DNA of 42,699 bases from JAPLJU01 sp964547985 (GCA_964547985.1 CAZJPV010000020.1:1-42699); one strand, 5' to 3'; shown: positions 15,618-24,163, numbered from the stretch's first letter. Translations and numbers: made by a program. The notes: generated by a model not told the origin, from the letters alone.

Positions 15618-17345
15618 ATGACTGAGGACAGGCCCGGAATTGCAAAGGAAGAGCCCCGTCTCGAACGTGCCAGGCAAGCAGGCAATGCCCTGCTCATGGC
15701 ATACCCTGCCCTCACGGGGAAAGAGCTGCTCGACCGTATCCTGAGGTCAGAGAACCCTGCGAAGCTTGTCGGCGACCTCGCCTTCGGCGACTTTTTCTGG
15801 CTGGTCAAAAAGATCGGCGCCGACGATTCCCTCCCCCTTCTGTCCCTGGCCAGCGACGACCAGTGGCAGCACATCCTCGACATGGAGATCTGGGAAAGAG
15901 ACCACCTGGATGAAGAGAAAGCCATGGCCTGGCTGAGAAGGCTCTATGAAGCCGACCGGCAGAGAACGGTCCGCTGGCTTTTGAGTGAAGGATATGAGTT
16001 CGCCGGCTTCTGCCTGAAAAAATATATCGACGTTCTCGTGAGAGAGGAGGATGAAGAAACGCCGGAGATTCCCGAAGGCCACTTCACGCACGACGGGGTG
16101 ATCTACATCGGGGTTTCAAACGAGGAGTTGCGGCCCTTCATCGAGGAGATGACGAAACTCATGGCCGGCGAACACCCCGTTCGGTATATGGCCATCCTGC
16201 AGGCCCTCCCGACCATCATTACCACGGAATCGGAGGAGGAACTGTACCGACTGCGGAGTACACGAGTTGCAGAGCAGGGGTTTCTCCCCTTTGAAGAGGC
16301 CCTCGAGATCTTCTCCCCGCTGGATGAACGGTCCCTGGCTGCCGACGGAGAGGAAAGGGCCTCTCCCATCGACCTGGACGAGGATGAAATGAGGGCCCTG
16401 GTCCCCATCCTTCCGCTATACCAGGCGGGAAAAGGCACTCTCTTCGAGAAAGGGCTCTCGACCATCAGAGACCTTGCTGCCATGGACAGGATTCGACTGG
16501 AGTTTGCCGGCATCTGTAACGCCATGATTGCCGCGCAGGGTCTGTCGATCGAGGATCCTGATCATCTGGTGAAAACCTGCCGGGAGGCTGCGGGTTATCT
16601 GAACCTCGCCATGGAAAGGCTCTGCGACAATGACGCGATGAGGGCCGGCAGGATGATAATGGCCAACCCCCTCCTTTCGATCCACCGGGTCGGCTTAGGA
16701 TACGCGCTGAAGCTCCGGTGGCAGGCCGAGCAGTGGAAGAAAAAAAGTTGGTTCGAAAAAAGCGGGCTCACGCCGGGGTTCTGGGGAGATGAACAAGGCG
16801 GGGTTCTCGCGGCGCTTCTGCTGAAGCAACCGATGTTCTTTCAGGGACTCGAGTCCGAGGAACCCACGAAAAGTTTTGAGCATGCCGCAGAACTCGAGGA
16901 GGCGGAAAAGGTCCTCGAAGGGTTCGTGGTCCTTGACAGGCTTTTTTCAAGGCTTTCGGAGGTCGCACCGCCGGAAGATGCCCTGCTTCTGGAAGAGGAT
17001 CTGACATACGCCAAACTTCTCTTCAATTTCTGGTCCCGCCGCTTGCTCGACCTGAAACCCTCTTTCTCGGGACTCTCGATGGACGAGGCCAGGCGACTGT
17101 TCCGCGCCCTGCGCAAGGGGGAAGAGAGACCGCCATACCGTATGACCGGTTTCAGCGAGAGCTTTGTGAATGACCTCATGACTCATGCGGGTGACATGGA
17201 GGGGGCTCGTCTTCTCCGGACGACCCTCTCGTCTCTGTGGGAGGATTTTCGCCGGGAGTATGAATCCGTAGAGATCGATCACCTGGACAGGGTTGTCTCC
17301 AGATTCTTCCTGATCCGTTCGCCACAAACGACACGTACATCCTAA
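15618..17345 (+). CDS. DUF6178-like conserved protein (575 aa)
   Basis: A soluble, acidic, helix-rich protein with many Glu, Leu and Arg residues and no signal peptide. The N-terminal pattern (LLMAYPALTGKELLDRILRS) and the following FFWLVKKIG and DDQWQHILDMEIW motifs match what I recall as DUF6178, a family found largely in Desulfobacterota; the assignment is from memory. No catalytic motif is visible. It is monocistronic, with a weak terminator-like hairpin at 17381-17413 and a convergent gene behind it. The start ATG has GAGG 11 bases upstream. Function unknown. Confidence 0.62.
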   Translation: MTEDRPGIAKEEPRLERARQAGNALLMAYPALTGKELLDRILRSENPAKLVGDLAFGDFFWLVKKIGADDSLPLLSLASDDQWQHILDMEIWERDHLDEEKAMAWLRRLYEADRQRTVRWLLSEGYEFAGFCLKKYIDVLVREEDEETPEIPEGHFTHDGVIYIGVSNEELRPFIEEMTKLMAGEHPVRYMAILQALPTIITTESEEELYRLRSTRVAEQGFLPFEEALEIFSPLDERSLAADGEERASPIDLDEDEMRALVPILPLYQAGKGTLFEKGLSTIRDLAAMDRIRLEFAGICNAMIAAQGLSIEDPDHLVKTCREAAGYLNLAMERLCDNDAMRAGRMIMANPLLSIHRVGLGYALKLRWQAEQWKKKSWFEKSGLTPGFWGDEQGGVLAALLLKQPMFFQGLESEEPTKSFEHAAELEEAEKVLEGFVVLDRLFSRLSEVAPPEDALLLEEDLTYAKLLFNFWSRRLLDLKPSFSGLSMDEARRLFRALRKGEERPPYRMTGFSESFVNDLMTHAGDMEGARLLRTTLSSLWEDFRREYESVEIDHLDRVVSRFFLIRSPQTTRTS

Positions 17346-17380
17346 CACTCAAAGGCCTTGCCGGTCTGAAGGCAATAAAA

Positions 17381-17413
17381 AAGGGGACGTGCGTTCTGTG
17401 CCGATCCCCTTTC
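17381..17413 (+). terminator. Possible intrinsic terminator
   Basis: AAAGGGGA and TCCCCTTT form an 8-bp stem around a loop of about 17 bases, followed by CTTTTGT. It sits between convergent genes and could work in both directions, but the large loop makes it weak. Confidence 0.4.
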
Positions 17414-17463
17414 TTTTGTATCGAAACCGGGAAACCCACCCCGGGAGGGTTGTGATAAGTATC

Positions 17464-18003
17464 TCAGCGCCTTTGAAACCCCCGACTTCCATCCCCCCTA
17501 TCCCTCCCGGTTTCACGGGAAGGTCCCTGCCATCTCTGGCGGGTTTCCTGCTTTTCCTGGGGTGTCATCTGCTGCCATTTGTTACGAAGCTCCTGGCGCC
17601 TCTCTGGCGGAAGTTCCCGGTATTTCCTGTAGGACTGCCGGAGCCTGTCCTGGTCGTCCTGCGGCAGTTTCCTGAATTTATCGTAGCGATTCCGGATCTC
17701 CTGGCGCTTCTCCGGCGGAAGTTCCCGCCACTTCTGGTAACGATCCCGGGTTTCATTTCTTTCCCCGGGCGTCATGTGCTGCCACCGCTCGGCTCCCCTT
17801 CGCAGACGATCCTGGCGATCAGGGGGAAGTTGTTCCCAGCGGTCCTGGAAAGACTTCAGAACCTGCTGCTCCTCCGGCTTGAGCTGGTCCCAGCGTGTCC
17901 CCTGCGCGGCCGCCCGGACCGGCATGGTCATGAACAGGATCAGTAGAGCAAATATCAGGACTCCTGCCCGTCTATTCAGAAACCTACGCATTGTCTTCGT
18001 CAT
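17464..18003 (-). CDS. DUF3106 repeat protein, secreted (about 179 aa)
   Basis: After a signal peptide (hydrophobic core AGVLIFALLILFMTMPVRA, cleavage near ARAAAQG) the protein is made of about seven 18-residue repeats of the form W-x-x-LPP-x-x-R-Q-x-x-R, for example WRELPPEKRQEIRNRY and YRELPPERRQELRNKW. This is the DUF3106 pattern: a highly charged, probably extended helical periplasmic protein of unknown function. The start is uncertain; I chose the ATG at 18003, which overlaps the end of the upstream gene by 20 bases. It is third in a sigma factor / DUF3619-like / DUF3106 operon, so it may be sensed or controlled by that system. Confidence 0.75.
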   Translation of the reverse strand: MTKTMRRFLNRRAGVLIFALLILFMTMPVRAAAQGTRWDQLKPEEQQVLKSFQDRWEQLPPDRQDRLRRGAERWQHMTPGERNETRDRYQKWRELPPEKRQEIRNRYDKFRKLPQDDQDRLRQSYRKYRELPPERRQELRNKWQQMTPQEKQETRQRWQGPSRETGRDRGDGSRGFQRR

Positions 18004-18361
18004 CCGCCATCCAGCCATAAAAATCCAGATCTTCATAGAGATCGATCTGGTCCTTCGCGAGGACGATTTCGAAATCTTCCGGATTCTTGACGGTCAGATC
18101 ATGATTCGGTGAAGTGAACCAGAGAGCAAAGACCAGGACGCCCGCAGCGGCCGTGGCCAGACCGCTCACCTTCACCCATCGTGGTAACCGCAGGAGCAGT
18201 CCGGGCCGTTCATCGGCCGTCTCCATGGCGTGCTGACGGGCATCCCGCAGCCGCTCGAGCGTTCGGACGTCGAGGTTCGCAGCGCTTGCATCCAGGACCT
18301 CTTTCGTCCTTTTCAGCAGGCGCTCATCCTGTCCCTCTTCTTCTTTTATCCTCTCATTCAC
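17984..18361 (-). CDS. DUF3619-like membrane protein, probable anti-sigma partner (125 aa)
   Basis: A cytoplasmic N-terminal part of about 70 residues (LLKRTKEVLDASAANLD, then LERLRDARQHAM) is followed by one membrane span at about 75-93 (VSGLATAAAGVLVFALWF) and an acidic periplasmic tail ending in LDFYGWMADDED. The layout fits DUF3619-type proteins that I recall directly downstream of a sigma factor in betaproteobacteria. A role as anti-sigma factor is an inference from topology and position. I chose the GTG at 18361, which has GGAGG nine bases upstream and overlaps the sigma stop; a TTG two codons earlier is too close to that site. Confidence 0.65.
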   Translation of the reverse strand: MNERIKEEEGQDERLLKRTKEVLDASAANLDVRTLERLRDARQHAMETADERPGLLLRLPRWVKVSGLATAAAGVLVFALWFTSPNHDLTVKNPEDFEIVLAKDQIDLYEDLDFYGWMADDEDNA

Positions 18362-18947
18362 GATCAAAAGCCTCCAATCTGATTCTCAGCGAATGAACGG
18401 CCCGGGAATAATGGGTCTTCACGCTACCATCGGAGCAGCCCATGGCGTGGGCCGTCTGGGCCACGTCCATCCCCTCCCAGGCCCGGAGCAGAAAGGCCTG
18501 CTGCTGACGAAGGGGCAGCTCCTTGAGGACCTTCAGCAGGGTATCGGTAAATTCCCGCTGAAATACTTGATCGGCCGGGCCCATGGTGGTTGTGTCGGCG
18601 ATCCCCTGCAGGGGGTCCTCCTGTTCGTCCTCTCCTGCCTTGGGGCCTAGCCAGCCCATAAACCGTTTCCGAACGGCGTTCCGCCTGTACCAGTCCGTGA
18701 TCCGGCTCTGCAGGACCCGGTAAAAAAGCACATTCCACTCCCCCTCCGGACGCGCGGTGTAGAGCCTCACAAACCCAAGCATCGCCTCCTGCACCAGGTC
18801 GAGGGATTCCTCCTTGCTTCCCGTGGCAAAAATCGCCATCCGGAAGGCCCTCCGCTCAACACCTGAAAGAAAACGGTTCAGATCCTCTTTCGTGCCCAGA
18901 TGATAGTCCTCGAGAGCCTTCCCCGGTGTTGCCACCCCGCGGAGCAA
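18354..18947 (-). CDS. ECF-type RNA polymerase sigma factor (197 aa)
   Basis: A sigma-70 family protein with region 2 (RAFRMAIFATGSKEESLDLV, then FYRVLQSRITDWYRRNAVRKR) and region 4 at the C-terminus with the helix-turn-helix (LPLRQQQAFLLRAWEGMDV, then CSDGSVKTHYSRAVHSLR). A linker of about 40 residues separates them. Regions 1 and 3 are missing, so this is an ECF sigma factor. It would direct transcription of a small stress or envelope regulon, possibly its own operon. It overlaps the downstream probable anti-sigma gene. The start is uncertain (TTG at 18947, or a GTG four codons in). No clear ECF promoter is seen upstream. Confidence 0.85.
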   Translation of the reverse strand: MLRGVATPGKALEDYHLGTKEDLNRFLSGVERRAFRMAIFATGSKEESLDLVQEAMLGFVRLYTARPEGEWNVLFYRVLQSRITDWYRRNAVRKRFMGWLGPKAGEDEQEDPLQGIADTTTMGPADQVFQREFTDTLLKVLKELPLRQQQAFLLRAWEGMDVAQTAHAMGCSDGSVKTHYSRAVHSLRIRLEAFDRE

Positions 18948-19106
18948 GGTCTTTGAAATATTAAACGCTTAGCCATTTAATCCGTTGACAACGACGAAAC
19001 AGCCTGGAATCGGAAGAAAAATCCAATATCGGGTCGTTTTTACCACAAATCCACCCCTTGGGGTGAGTCCTTTTTCGTCCTGAAAGACGGCAAGGGCTGT
19101 ACCGGA

Positions 19107-19152
19107 GGCAAAAAAGACCCCCGGGGCATCGACACCGGGGGTCTTTTTTGCC
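19107..19152 (-). terminator. Strong intrinsic terminator after the HU gene
   Basis: GGCAAAAAAGACCCCCGG (19107-19124) and its exact reverse complement (19135-19152) form an 18-bp perfect stem with a 10-base loop. The inner AAAAAA/TTTTTT tracts give a T run on either strand, so it is bidirectional. It ends just past the HU stop at 19158. Confidence 0.9.
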
Positions 19153-19157
19153 AGCCT

Positions 19158-19427
19158 TTACTTTACAGCGGCCTTGAGTTCTTTTCCGGGGGTGAATTTC
19201 GGCACATTCTTTGCGGGGATCTTGATCTCTTTGCCGGTCCTGGGGTTTCTCCCCTTCCGGGCAGCCCGTTTGGACACGCTGAAGGTCCCGAAACCGACCA
19301 GTGTTACTTTGCCCTTTTTCTTCAGGACCTTGGTGATCGCATCGATCATGCAATCCACGGCTTCCGCTGCGGCTTTCTTGGTATCTACAACCTTTGCCAC
19401 CTCATCGATCAAATCGGCCTTGTTCAT
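19158..19427 (-). CDS. hup: HU-family DNA-binding protein (89 aa)
   Basis: A small basic nucleoid protein that binds and bends DNA as a dimer. The N-terminal helices (MNKADLIDEVAKVV), the core GKVTLVGFGTFSVSKRAAR and the DNA-binding arm GRNPRTGKEIKIPAKNVPKF match HU, as do the 89-residue length and the C-terminal PGKELKAAVK. The ATG at 19427 has AAGGAGG upstream at good spacing. It is monocistronic and closed by an 18-bp perfect terminator, which fits a highly expressed gene. IHF is less likely because the IHF-specific arm residues are absent. Confidence 0.95.
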   Translation of the reverse strand: MNKADLIDEVAKVVDTKKAAAEAVDCMIDAITKVLKKKGKVTLVGFGTFSVSKRAARKGRNPRTGKEIKIPAKNVPKFTPGKELKAAVK

Positions 19428-20104
19428 TTAATCCTCCTTGCTTATGAAAAATTTTTTTGTCTATTCGGGGGGATTCTATCCCCGTTTTCGGATTTGACTG
19501 GTCAGCCTGCCTCCTTTCCCCGTTCCCTCCTTTCCTTTTGGGGTCACCGGATCCGCACGCGGCAATTTCCTCCGAATCGCCATGCGTGTCCGGCACCCCG
19601 TACCCTGCTTTCCGCAAGGCATCGGGGTTGCTTGATGCCCGGGCGGCGAAGCCCCCTTACCTGAAGGGATCCGCGCCCCTTCAATGGGCAAACCCTTCAT
19701 ACACACCATTATTCCGAATGTCCAGAGAAAAAGCAATCATAAAAATAAATTCCTGCAGGGAAGCAAACGCCGTCATTCGTTGCGGCGGAAGGGTTTTCAC
19801 GTTCACCACTGGATATGAAAAAGATCCTCCCCGCAGGTGCTTCCCGGAAACCGGCCATCGGCACCTGTCTTCAGACCTTCCGGTATGGGCGGAAGCGGCC
19901 TTGGGCGTTCCACTGCGCCGCTCAATAATTCGTCCACGGACCCGACCTCCCCTCATACCAACAACCTAGGTCATTCTTCCTAGGACATTGTACTTAAAAC
20001 CATACTTTCTCCCTATTGATTTTTCCCCTTAAAAACCTGAAGATAAAAAGCTGGAGCGCCTTTTGATCCCGGAACACCCGGCCGGCATTCCAAGGAAGAC
20101 ACCG
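19428..20104. other. Intergenic region, 677 bp, with hairpins and a direct repeat
   Basis: No coding sequence is supported on either strand. It holds a hairpin at 19834-19867 (CAGGTGC / GCACCTG with an inner CCGG-AAA-CCGG), a CGCCG / CGGCG hairpin near 19768-19787, and a direct repeat CCTAGGTCATT / CCTAGGACATT at 19965-19989. TTGCTT ... AATAAT on the minus strand near 19710-19740 could be the HU promoter. The rest may be the regulatory leader of the inhibitor-protease pair. Confidence 0.45.
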
Positions 20105-20569
20105 ATGGCTTCGAAGCAATGCAGAGCTACCTTCATCACGCAGATCCTGGGATGTCTCATCTGCATCATTCTGGTCATAATCCTACCGTCAACGGTCGAC
20201 GCCATGTCGGCTTTCATTCACCATCCCGAGGGAAAAATGACGACCATCACAAAGGAAGACAGCGGGAAAGAGATCCGCATCAAGGTGGGAGATATCATCC
20301 AGCTTGAACTCTCCGGGCTGGGAAGTGCCGGTTACGGGTGGTACCTGGAACAGCTTGATCGAACCCTTCTGGAGCTTCTCTCGGAGGAGACGCAAAAAGC
20401 GACCGGCGAGAGCAGGATTGGAGCCCCTGTGAAGGGCCTGTGGCGCTTTAAGGCCATCAAGGAAGGACAGGCGGAGATCCGGATGCTCCATTACAGGACC
20501 TGGGAAGGGAAAGAAAAAGCCACGGATCTCTTTCACATCAAAGTTCTGATCACCCATAAGGAGAAATGA
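20105..20569 (+). CDS. Chagasin-like (I42 family) cysteine protease inhibitor, secreted (154 aa)
   Basis: Chagasins block papain-family proteases by inserting three loops into the active-site cleft. All three can be seen here in diverged form: the loop normally NPTTGYxW reads GSAGYGWYLE, the GxG-type loop is GAPVKGLWRF, and the RPW loop is YRTWEGK. A signal peptide or anchor precedes them (ILGCLICIILVIILPSTVDA), so it acts outside the cytoplasm. I chose the ATG at 20105 because AAGGAAG stands upstream; a TTG 14 codons earlier lacks this. The next gene, three bases away, encodes a papain-family protease, its natural target. Gene order and spacing suggest coupled synthesis of inhibitor and enzyme. 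Confidence 0.8.
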   Translation: MASKQCRATFITQILGCLICIILVIILPSTVDAMSAFIHHPEGKMTTITKEDSGKEIRIKVGDIIQLELSGLGSAGYGWYLEQLDRTLLELLSEETQKATGESRIGAPVKGLWRFKAIKEGQAEIRMLHYRTWEGKEKATDLFHIKVLITHKEK

Positions 20570-20572
20570 CAT

Positions 20573-23032
20573 ATGAAATGGGGACGGACATTAAAAGGAG
20601 GGCTGGGATGCCTCCTGGGGATCATAATTTTACTCATCCCGGTGTGCCTGAATTTATCCCTTGCCGCCGAGCCAACCATTTCCGCGCCCGCCGAAGGGAC
20701 GGCTACTCAAAATCACGCGACACTCCGCCAGGTGCGCTCCGCCATTGAGACCCGGGGGGCCCGGTGGGTCGCCGCCGAGACATCCATATCAAGGCTTCCC
20801 CATGAAATGCGGCTTATGAAAGTCGGCGCGATCCGCCCGCAGCTCTCGGGCAGTGAACGGGTCTTGCCCGCGAAGCTGACCCGCGCTGCCGGTGCCGCGC
20901 CCGGTGCCGACTGGAGATCCTTCAACAGTAAGAATTACGTGACCCCCGTCAGGGACCAGGGTTCCTGCGGAAGTTGCTGGGCCTTTTCAACGACGGCAGC
21001 CCTGGAGTCCTACACGCTGATCCAGAACAACACACCCGACGTGAACCTCGATCTTTCAGAACAGGTTCTTGTATCTTGCGGACAAGCCGGCAACTGCAAG
21101 GGCGGTTGGCCCGATCGGGCTTCGGACTATTTGAAGAGCTCAGGTCTCCCCCTCGAGTCCTGCTACCCTTACACGGCCCTGAACGGCAGCTGTTACAGGG
21201 CTTGTTCGAACTGGAAGGCCACGGCTTACAAGATAAGCGACTGGGTTTACGTCACGCAGGCATCGCCCACGGCCAACGCCCTGAAGAACGCTTTGGACAC
21301 CTATGGGCCGCTCTCGACGCTCATGAACGTGTACACGGATTTTTATTATTACCGGGGCGGCATCTACGAGCACACCACGGGGGGTATCGCGGGCGCCCAT
21401 GCCGTCCTCATCGTCGGATACAATGACGCGGGCCGCTACTTTATCGTCAAGAACAGCTGGGGCACCGGCTGGGGGGAGAACGGCTTTTTCAGGATTGCTT
21501 ACTCGGAACTCGACAGCGACGTCAATTTCGGAGACTTTACCATCGCTTACCGCAACAATGCCGGCCTCCCCTACCTCGACAGGTGGGGTGCCCGGGGTTC
21601 AGGTGCGGGACAGTTTCTGAACCCCTCGGGAATCGCGGCCGACAGGACGGGAAACATCTACGTGGCTGACACGGACAATCACCGGATCCAGAGATTCGGG
21701 CTTGACGGCATCTGCCTCGGTGAATGGGGAACCCAGGGTATGGGCGACGGTCAGTTCCAGAACCCCTCCGGGATCGCCGTGGGTTCCGATGGAGCCGTCT
21801 TTGTGGCCGACTCGGGAAATCATCGCATCCAGAAACTCAACGCCGATGGCACATTTGCCTGGTCGATGGGAAGCCAGGGCTCGGGCGAGGGCCAGTTCCA
21901 GAATCCCTCCGGGATCGCCGTGGACACCAATGGTTTAATCTATGTGGCTGATACCGGAAACCATCGCATCCAGAAACTCAACGCCGACGGCTCGTCTGTC
22001 TGGATGAAGGGAAGCCCCGGTTCGGGGGAAGGCTTCCTCCGGAGCCCCTGGGGCATCGTCGTCGATGCCGATGGTTTCGTCTATGTGGCCGATTCGGGAA
22101 ACAACCGCATCCAGAAGTTCACATCGGGTGACGGTAACTTTGTGGCCTCGTGGGGGGAGGAGGGTTCCGCCGACGCCGACTTCCGGTTTCCCCGGGGTAT
22201 CGCCGTCGACAGCAGGGGCTTCATCTATGTCGTTGACAGCGAAAACAGGAGAATTCAGAAATTCAATACCGACGGTATCTACATCACCCGCTTCGGTGCG
22301 TCGGGGACAGGAAACGGTCAACTCAGCGACCCCTGGGGTATCGCCGTCGACGCTTACGGGAACATCTGTGTTACTGACACCGGCATGAACCAACGCGTTC
22401 AAAGATTCGGCTATGGCAGGCCCGTCTGCAGCTACACCGTCACGCCGATGAGCTTCTCGCTGCCCGCGACGGTCGGAACGGGCACGGTGACTGTAGGGGC
22501 GGGCCTCGGATGCAGTTGGACGGCCGTCAGTAACGCCTCCTGGATCACCATTACCACGGGGGCGAGCGGGACCGGCACAGGGGCGGTCCAGTTCTCCGTG
22601 GCCGAGCACACCGGCGTTTCGCAGCGGTCTGGAACGCTCACCATCGCGGGGCGGACCGTCACGGTCACCCAGTCGGGCATCGTGAAGATGATCGATCTTT
22701 ACGGTGCGTGGACGGGCGTCTCTTCGGTGCTGACGAACGACTATTATATGGCCTCCGGCAACATCATGATCACAAACACAGGCAGCACCCGCGTCTCCAG
22801 CGTGAAGGTAAATGTCTATCTCTCGACGGACGGCTCCTTCGGGACCGGTGACCGGTATCTTGGGTATAGGACCATCGGGCCGGTCAATGCGGGAAGTTCG
22901 AAATCCGAGCTGGTCAGGTTCAGAGTAACGGAGAACCCCTCGAGGAAATATCTGGTTGGCGTCATCGATCCGTCGAACCTCATCCGAGAGGAGAACGAGG
23001 GCAATAACACCTTCATAGGCGCGATTCCTTGA
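20573..23032 (+). CDS. Secreted papain-family (C1A) protease with NHL, BACON and CARDB domains (819 aa)
   Basis: Domain order: signal peptide (1-32), short propeptide-like part (about 45-110), C1A catalytic domain (about 112-330), six NHL repeats (about 335-625) forming a likely six-bladed propeller, a BACON domain (about 628-705) and a CARDB-type Ig-like domain (about 710-819). All catalytic residues are present: Gln129, Cys135 in QGSCGSCWAFS, His276 in GAHAVLIVGYN and Asn294 in KNSWGTGWG. NHL, BACON and CARDB domains usually bind proteins, glycans or glycoproteins, so the enzyme is probably targeted to a surface or extracellular substrate. Blades 2 and 3 are nearly identical in DNA (141-bp period), a sign of recent duplication. 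It is coupled to the I42 inhibitor gene and converges on a barrel gene. Confidence 0.93.
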   Translation: MKWGRTLKGGLGCLLGIIILLIPVCLNLSLAAEPTISAPAEGTATQNHATLRQVRSAIETRGARWVAAETSISRLPHEMRLMKVGAIRPQLSGSERVLPAKLTRAAGAAPGADWRSFNSKNYVTPVRDQGSCGSCWAFSTTAALESYTLIQNNTPDVNLDLSEQVLVSCGQAGNCKGGWPDRASDYLKSSGLPLESCYPYTALNGSCYRACSNWKATAYKISDWVYVTQASPTANALKNALDTYGPLSTLMNVYTDFYYYRGGIYEHTTGGIAGAHAVLIVGYNDAGRYFIVKNSWGTGWGENGFFRIAYSELDSDVNFGDFTIAYRNNAGLPYLDRWGARGSGAGQFLNPSGIAADRTGNIYVADTDNHRIQRFGLDGICLGEWGTQGMGDGQFQNPSGIAVGSDGAVFVADSGNHRIQKLNADGTFAWSMGSQGSGEGQFQNPSGIAVDTNGLIYVADTGNHRIQKLNADGSSVWMKGSPGSGEGFLRSPWGIVVDADGFVYVADSGNNRIQKFTSGDGNFVASWGEEGSADADFRFPRGIAVDSRGFIYVVDSENRRIQKFNTDGIYITRFGASGTGNGQLSDPWGIAVDAYGNICVTDTGMNQRVQRFGYGRPVCSYTVTPMSFSLPATVGTGTVTVGAGLGCSWTAVSNASWITITTGASGTGTGAVQFSVAEHTGVSQRSGTLTIAGRTVTVTQSGIVKMIDLYGAWTGVSSVLTNDYYMASGNIMITNTGSTRVSSVKVNVYLSTDGSFGTGDRYLGYRTIGPVNAGSSKSELVRFRVTENPSRKYLVGVIDPSNLIREENEGNNTFIGAIP

Positions 23033-23055
23033 TGAAGAAACCATCGGTTTAAAAG

Positions 23056-23090
23056 AAAGCCCCTCTCCCCGGCAAGGGGAAGGGGCTTTT
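23056..23090. terminator. Bidirectional terminator between protease and barrel genes
   Basis: AAAGCCCCT-CTCCCC and GGGGAAGGGGCTTTT form a long near-perfect hairpin with a short loop (GGCA). An A run on one side and a TTTT run on the other allow it to end both convergent transcripts. Confidence 0.75.
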
Positions 23091-23124
23091 CGTTGATGGA
23101 ACGGCATCCCCCGCGGGCTTCCAC

Positions 23125-24117
23125 TTAGAAGACAAACTCCACACCGGCCCGCAGGCCATACTGGTGCGTCCGGCTGGACGGCTCCCGGAGGACAAAACCC
23201 GTATAGGTCCCGTCCTTGTAGAAGATCGGTTCATAGGGACTCTGTCCGATCTTGCTGTATTCATACCAGGGGATCAGTGCGATCGCCCAGTGACGTGCCA
23301 GATTGAATGTTATGGGCAGTTCGGCCAAGTAGCCCGGCTTGTCGTCGAGCTGGACCGTCGTGTCCGCAACATTGGATGCGCCGGTCCAGTCGTAAACGGT
23401 CATCTCACCGTCGAACATGAAGTTCACAGAGGCATTCAAGGCCATCGAGAATTGCTGGTGGGGCGCCCAGGTCACACGAAGCCCGAGGGGAATATAAAAC
23501 CAGCTGTAATCTTCCTTTAAGCTTCCCAGATCCCTCATCCAGTAGCGGTATCCAATCCCCACGTAGGGTGTAAAAGAAAAAGGCAGTCCCCCCTTGAAGG
23601 TATAACCAAGATCGAGTTCGACCTTCCGGAAATCGTTTTCCGTGGTCTGCTTGAGGGGAATGCCCGTGTGCGTGGATCCGTCGTAGTCCGTGTCATCCAC
23701 CACGGACGTCTCGGCGAAGAGGAGGATGTAGCCGCTGTCATTCGCAAAATAGTTGTAGTAGAATCTCAGCGCCGTGATCCACTCTTTTTCTGTGCTCTTC
23801 AGGGGTGACGTTAACTCCTCTTTGTAATCACAATAGTAGTAATTAAGGGCAAGGCCGATCCGGTGGGGCTGTCTCGGGAAGGGTTCCGCCGTCTCGTTGA
23901 CGACACCGGCTTTTTCGAGCTGTCCGATCCTGTGCGAGTCAGCCGCGACCATCATCCATTCGGGGCCGGCTGACATCCCCGTCACGTCCCCGCTCGTCCC
24001 GTAAGTGCCGGGCGGCTTGTCCGGGTGCGTCGATTCGATCCCTGGTGAGAGCACTTCAGCCGATGCGGGTACCGCCAGGAACAGCAACGCCAGGGTGATG
24101 ACGAGCCTCTTTTTCAT
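23125..24117 (-). CDS. Outer-membrane beta-barrel protein (330 aa)
   Basis: A cleavable signal peptide (MKKRLVITLALLFLAVPASA) is followed by about 60 polar residues and then alternating amphipathic strands rich in Tyr, Trp and Phe (RIGLALNYYYCDY, ALRFYYNYFA, FTPYVGIGYRYW, and so on). The last residue is Phe (AGVEFVF), the usual outer-membrane insertion signal. No ligand motif is recognised; it could be a porin or an adhesin. GGAGG stands eight bases upstream of the ATG at 24117. It is monocistronic and converges on the cysteine-protease gene, with a shared terminator between them. A link with the protease (for example as secretion route or substrate) is only suggestive. Confidence 0.8.
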   Translation of the reverse strand: MKKRLVITLALLFLAVPASAEVLSPGIESTHPDKPPGTYGTSGDVTGMSAGPEWMMVAADSHRIGQLEKAGVVNETAEPFPRQPHRIGLALNYYYCDYKEELTSPLKSTEKEWITALRFYYNYFANDSGYILLFAETSVVDDTDYDGSTHTGIPLKQTTENDFRKVELDLGYTFKGGLPFSFTPYVGIGYRYWMRDLGSLKEDYSWFYIPLGLRVTWAPHQQFSMALNASVNFMFDGEMTVYDWTGASNVADTTVQLDDKPGYLAELPITFNLARHWAIALIPWYEYSKIGQSPYEPIFYKDGTYTGFVLREPSSRTHQYGLRAGVEFVF

Positions 24118-24163
24118 ATCCTCCGCCTCCAGGTTCTTTCTCTTTCAATATTTGATTTCTGAT

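Noticed and set aside
19681..19870. Cyclic di-GMP (GEMM) riboswitch before the protease pair
   Set aside because: GGGCAAACC and GGAAGCAAACGCC recall parts of the motif, but the conserved core order and tetraloop-receptor elements do not line up.
21935..23107. Open frame of 390 codons on the minus strand
   Set aside because: Antisense to the NHL/BACON/CARDB part of the protease, rich in Arg, Gly and Asp; a shadow of the repeats.
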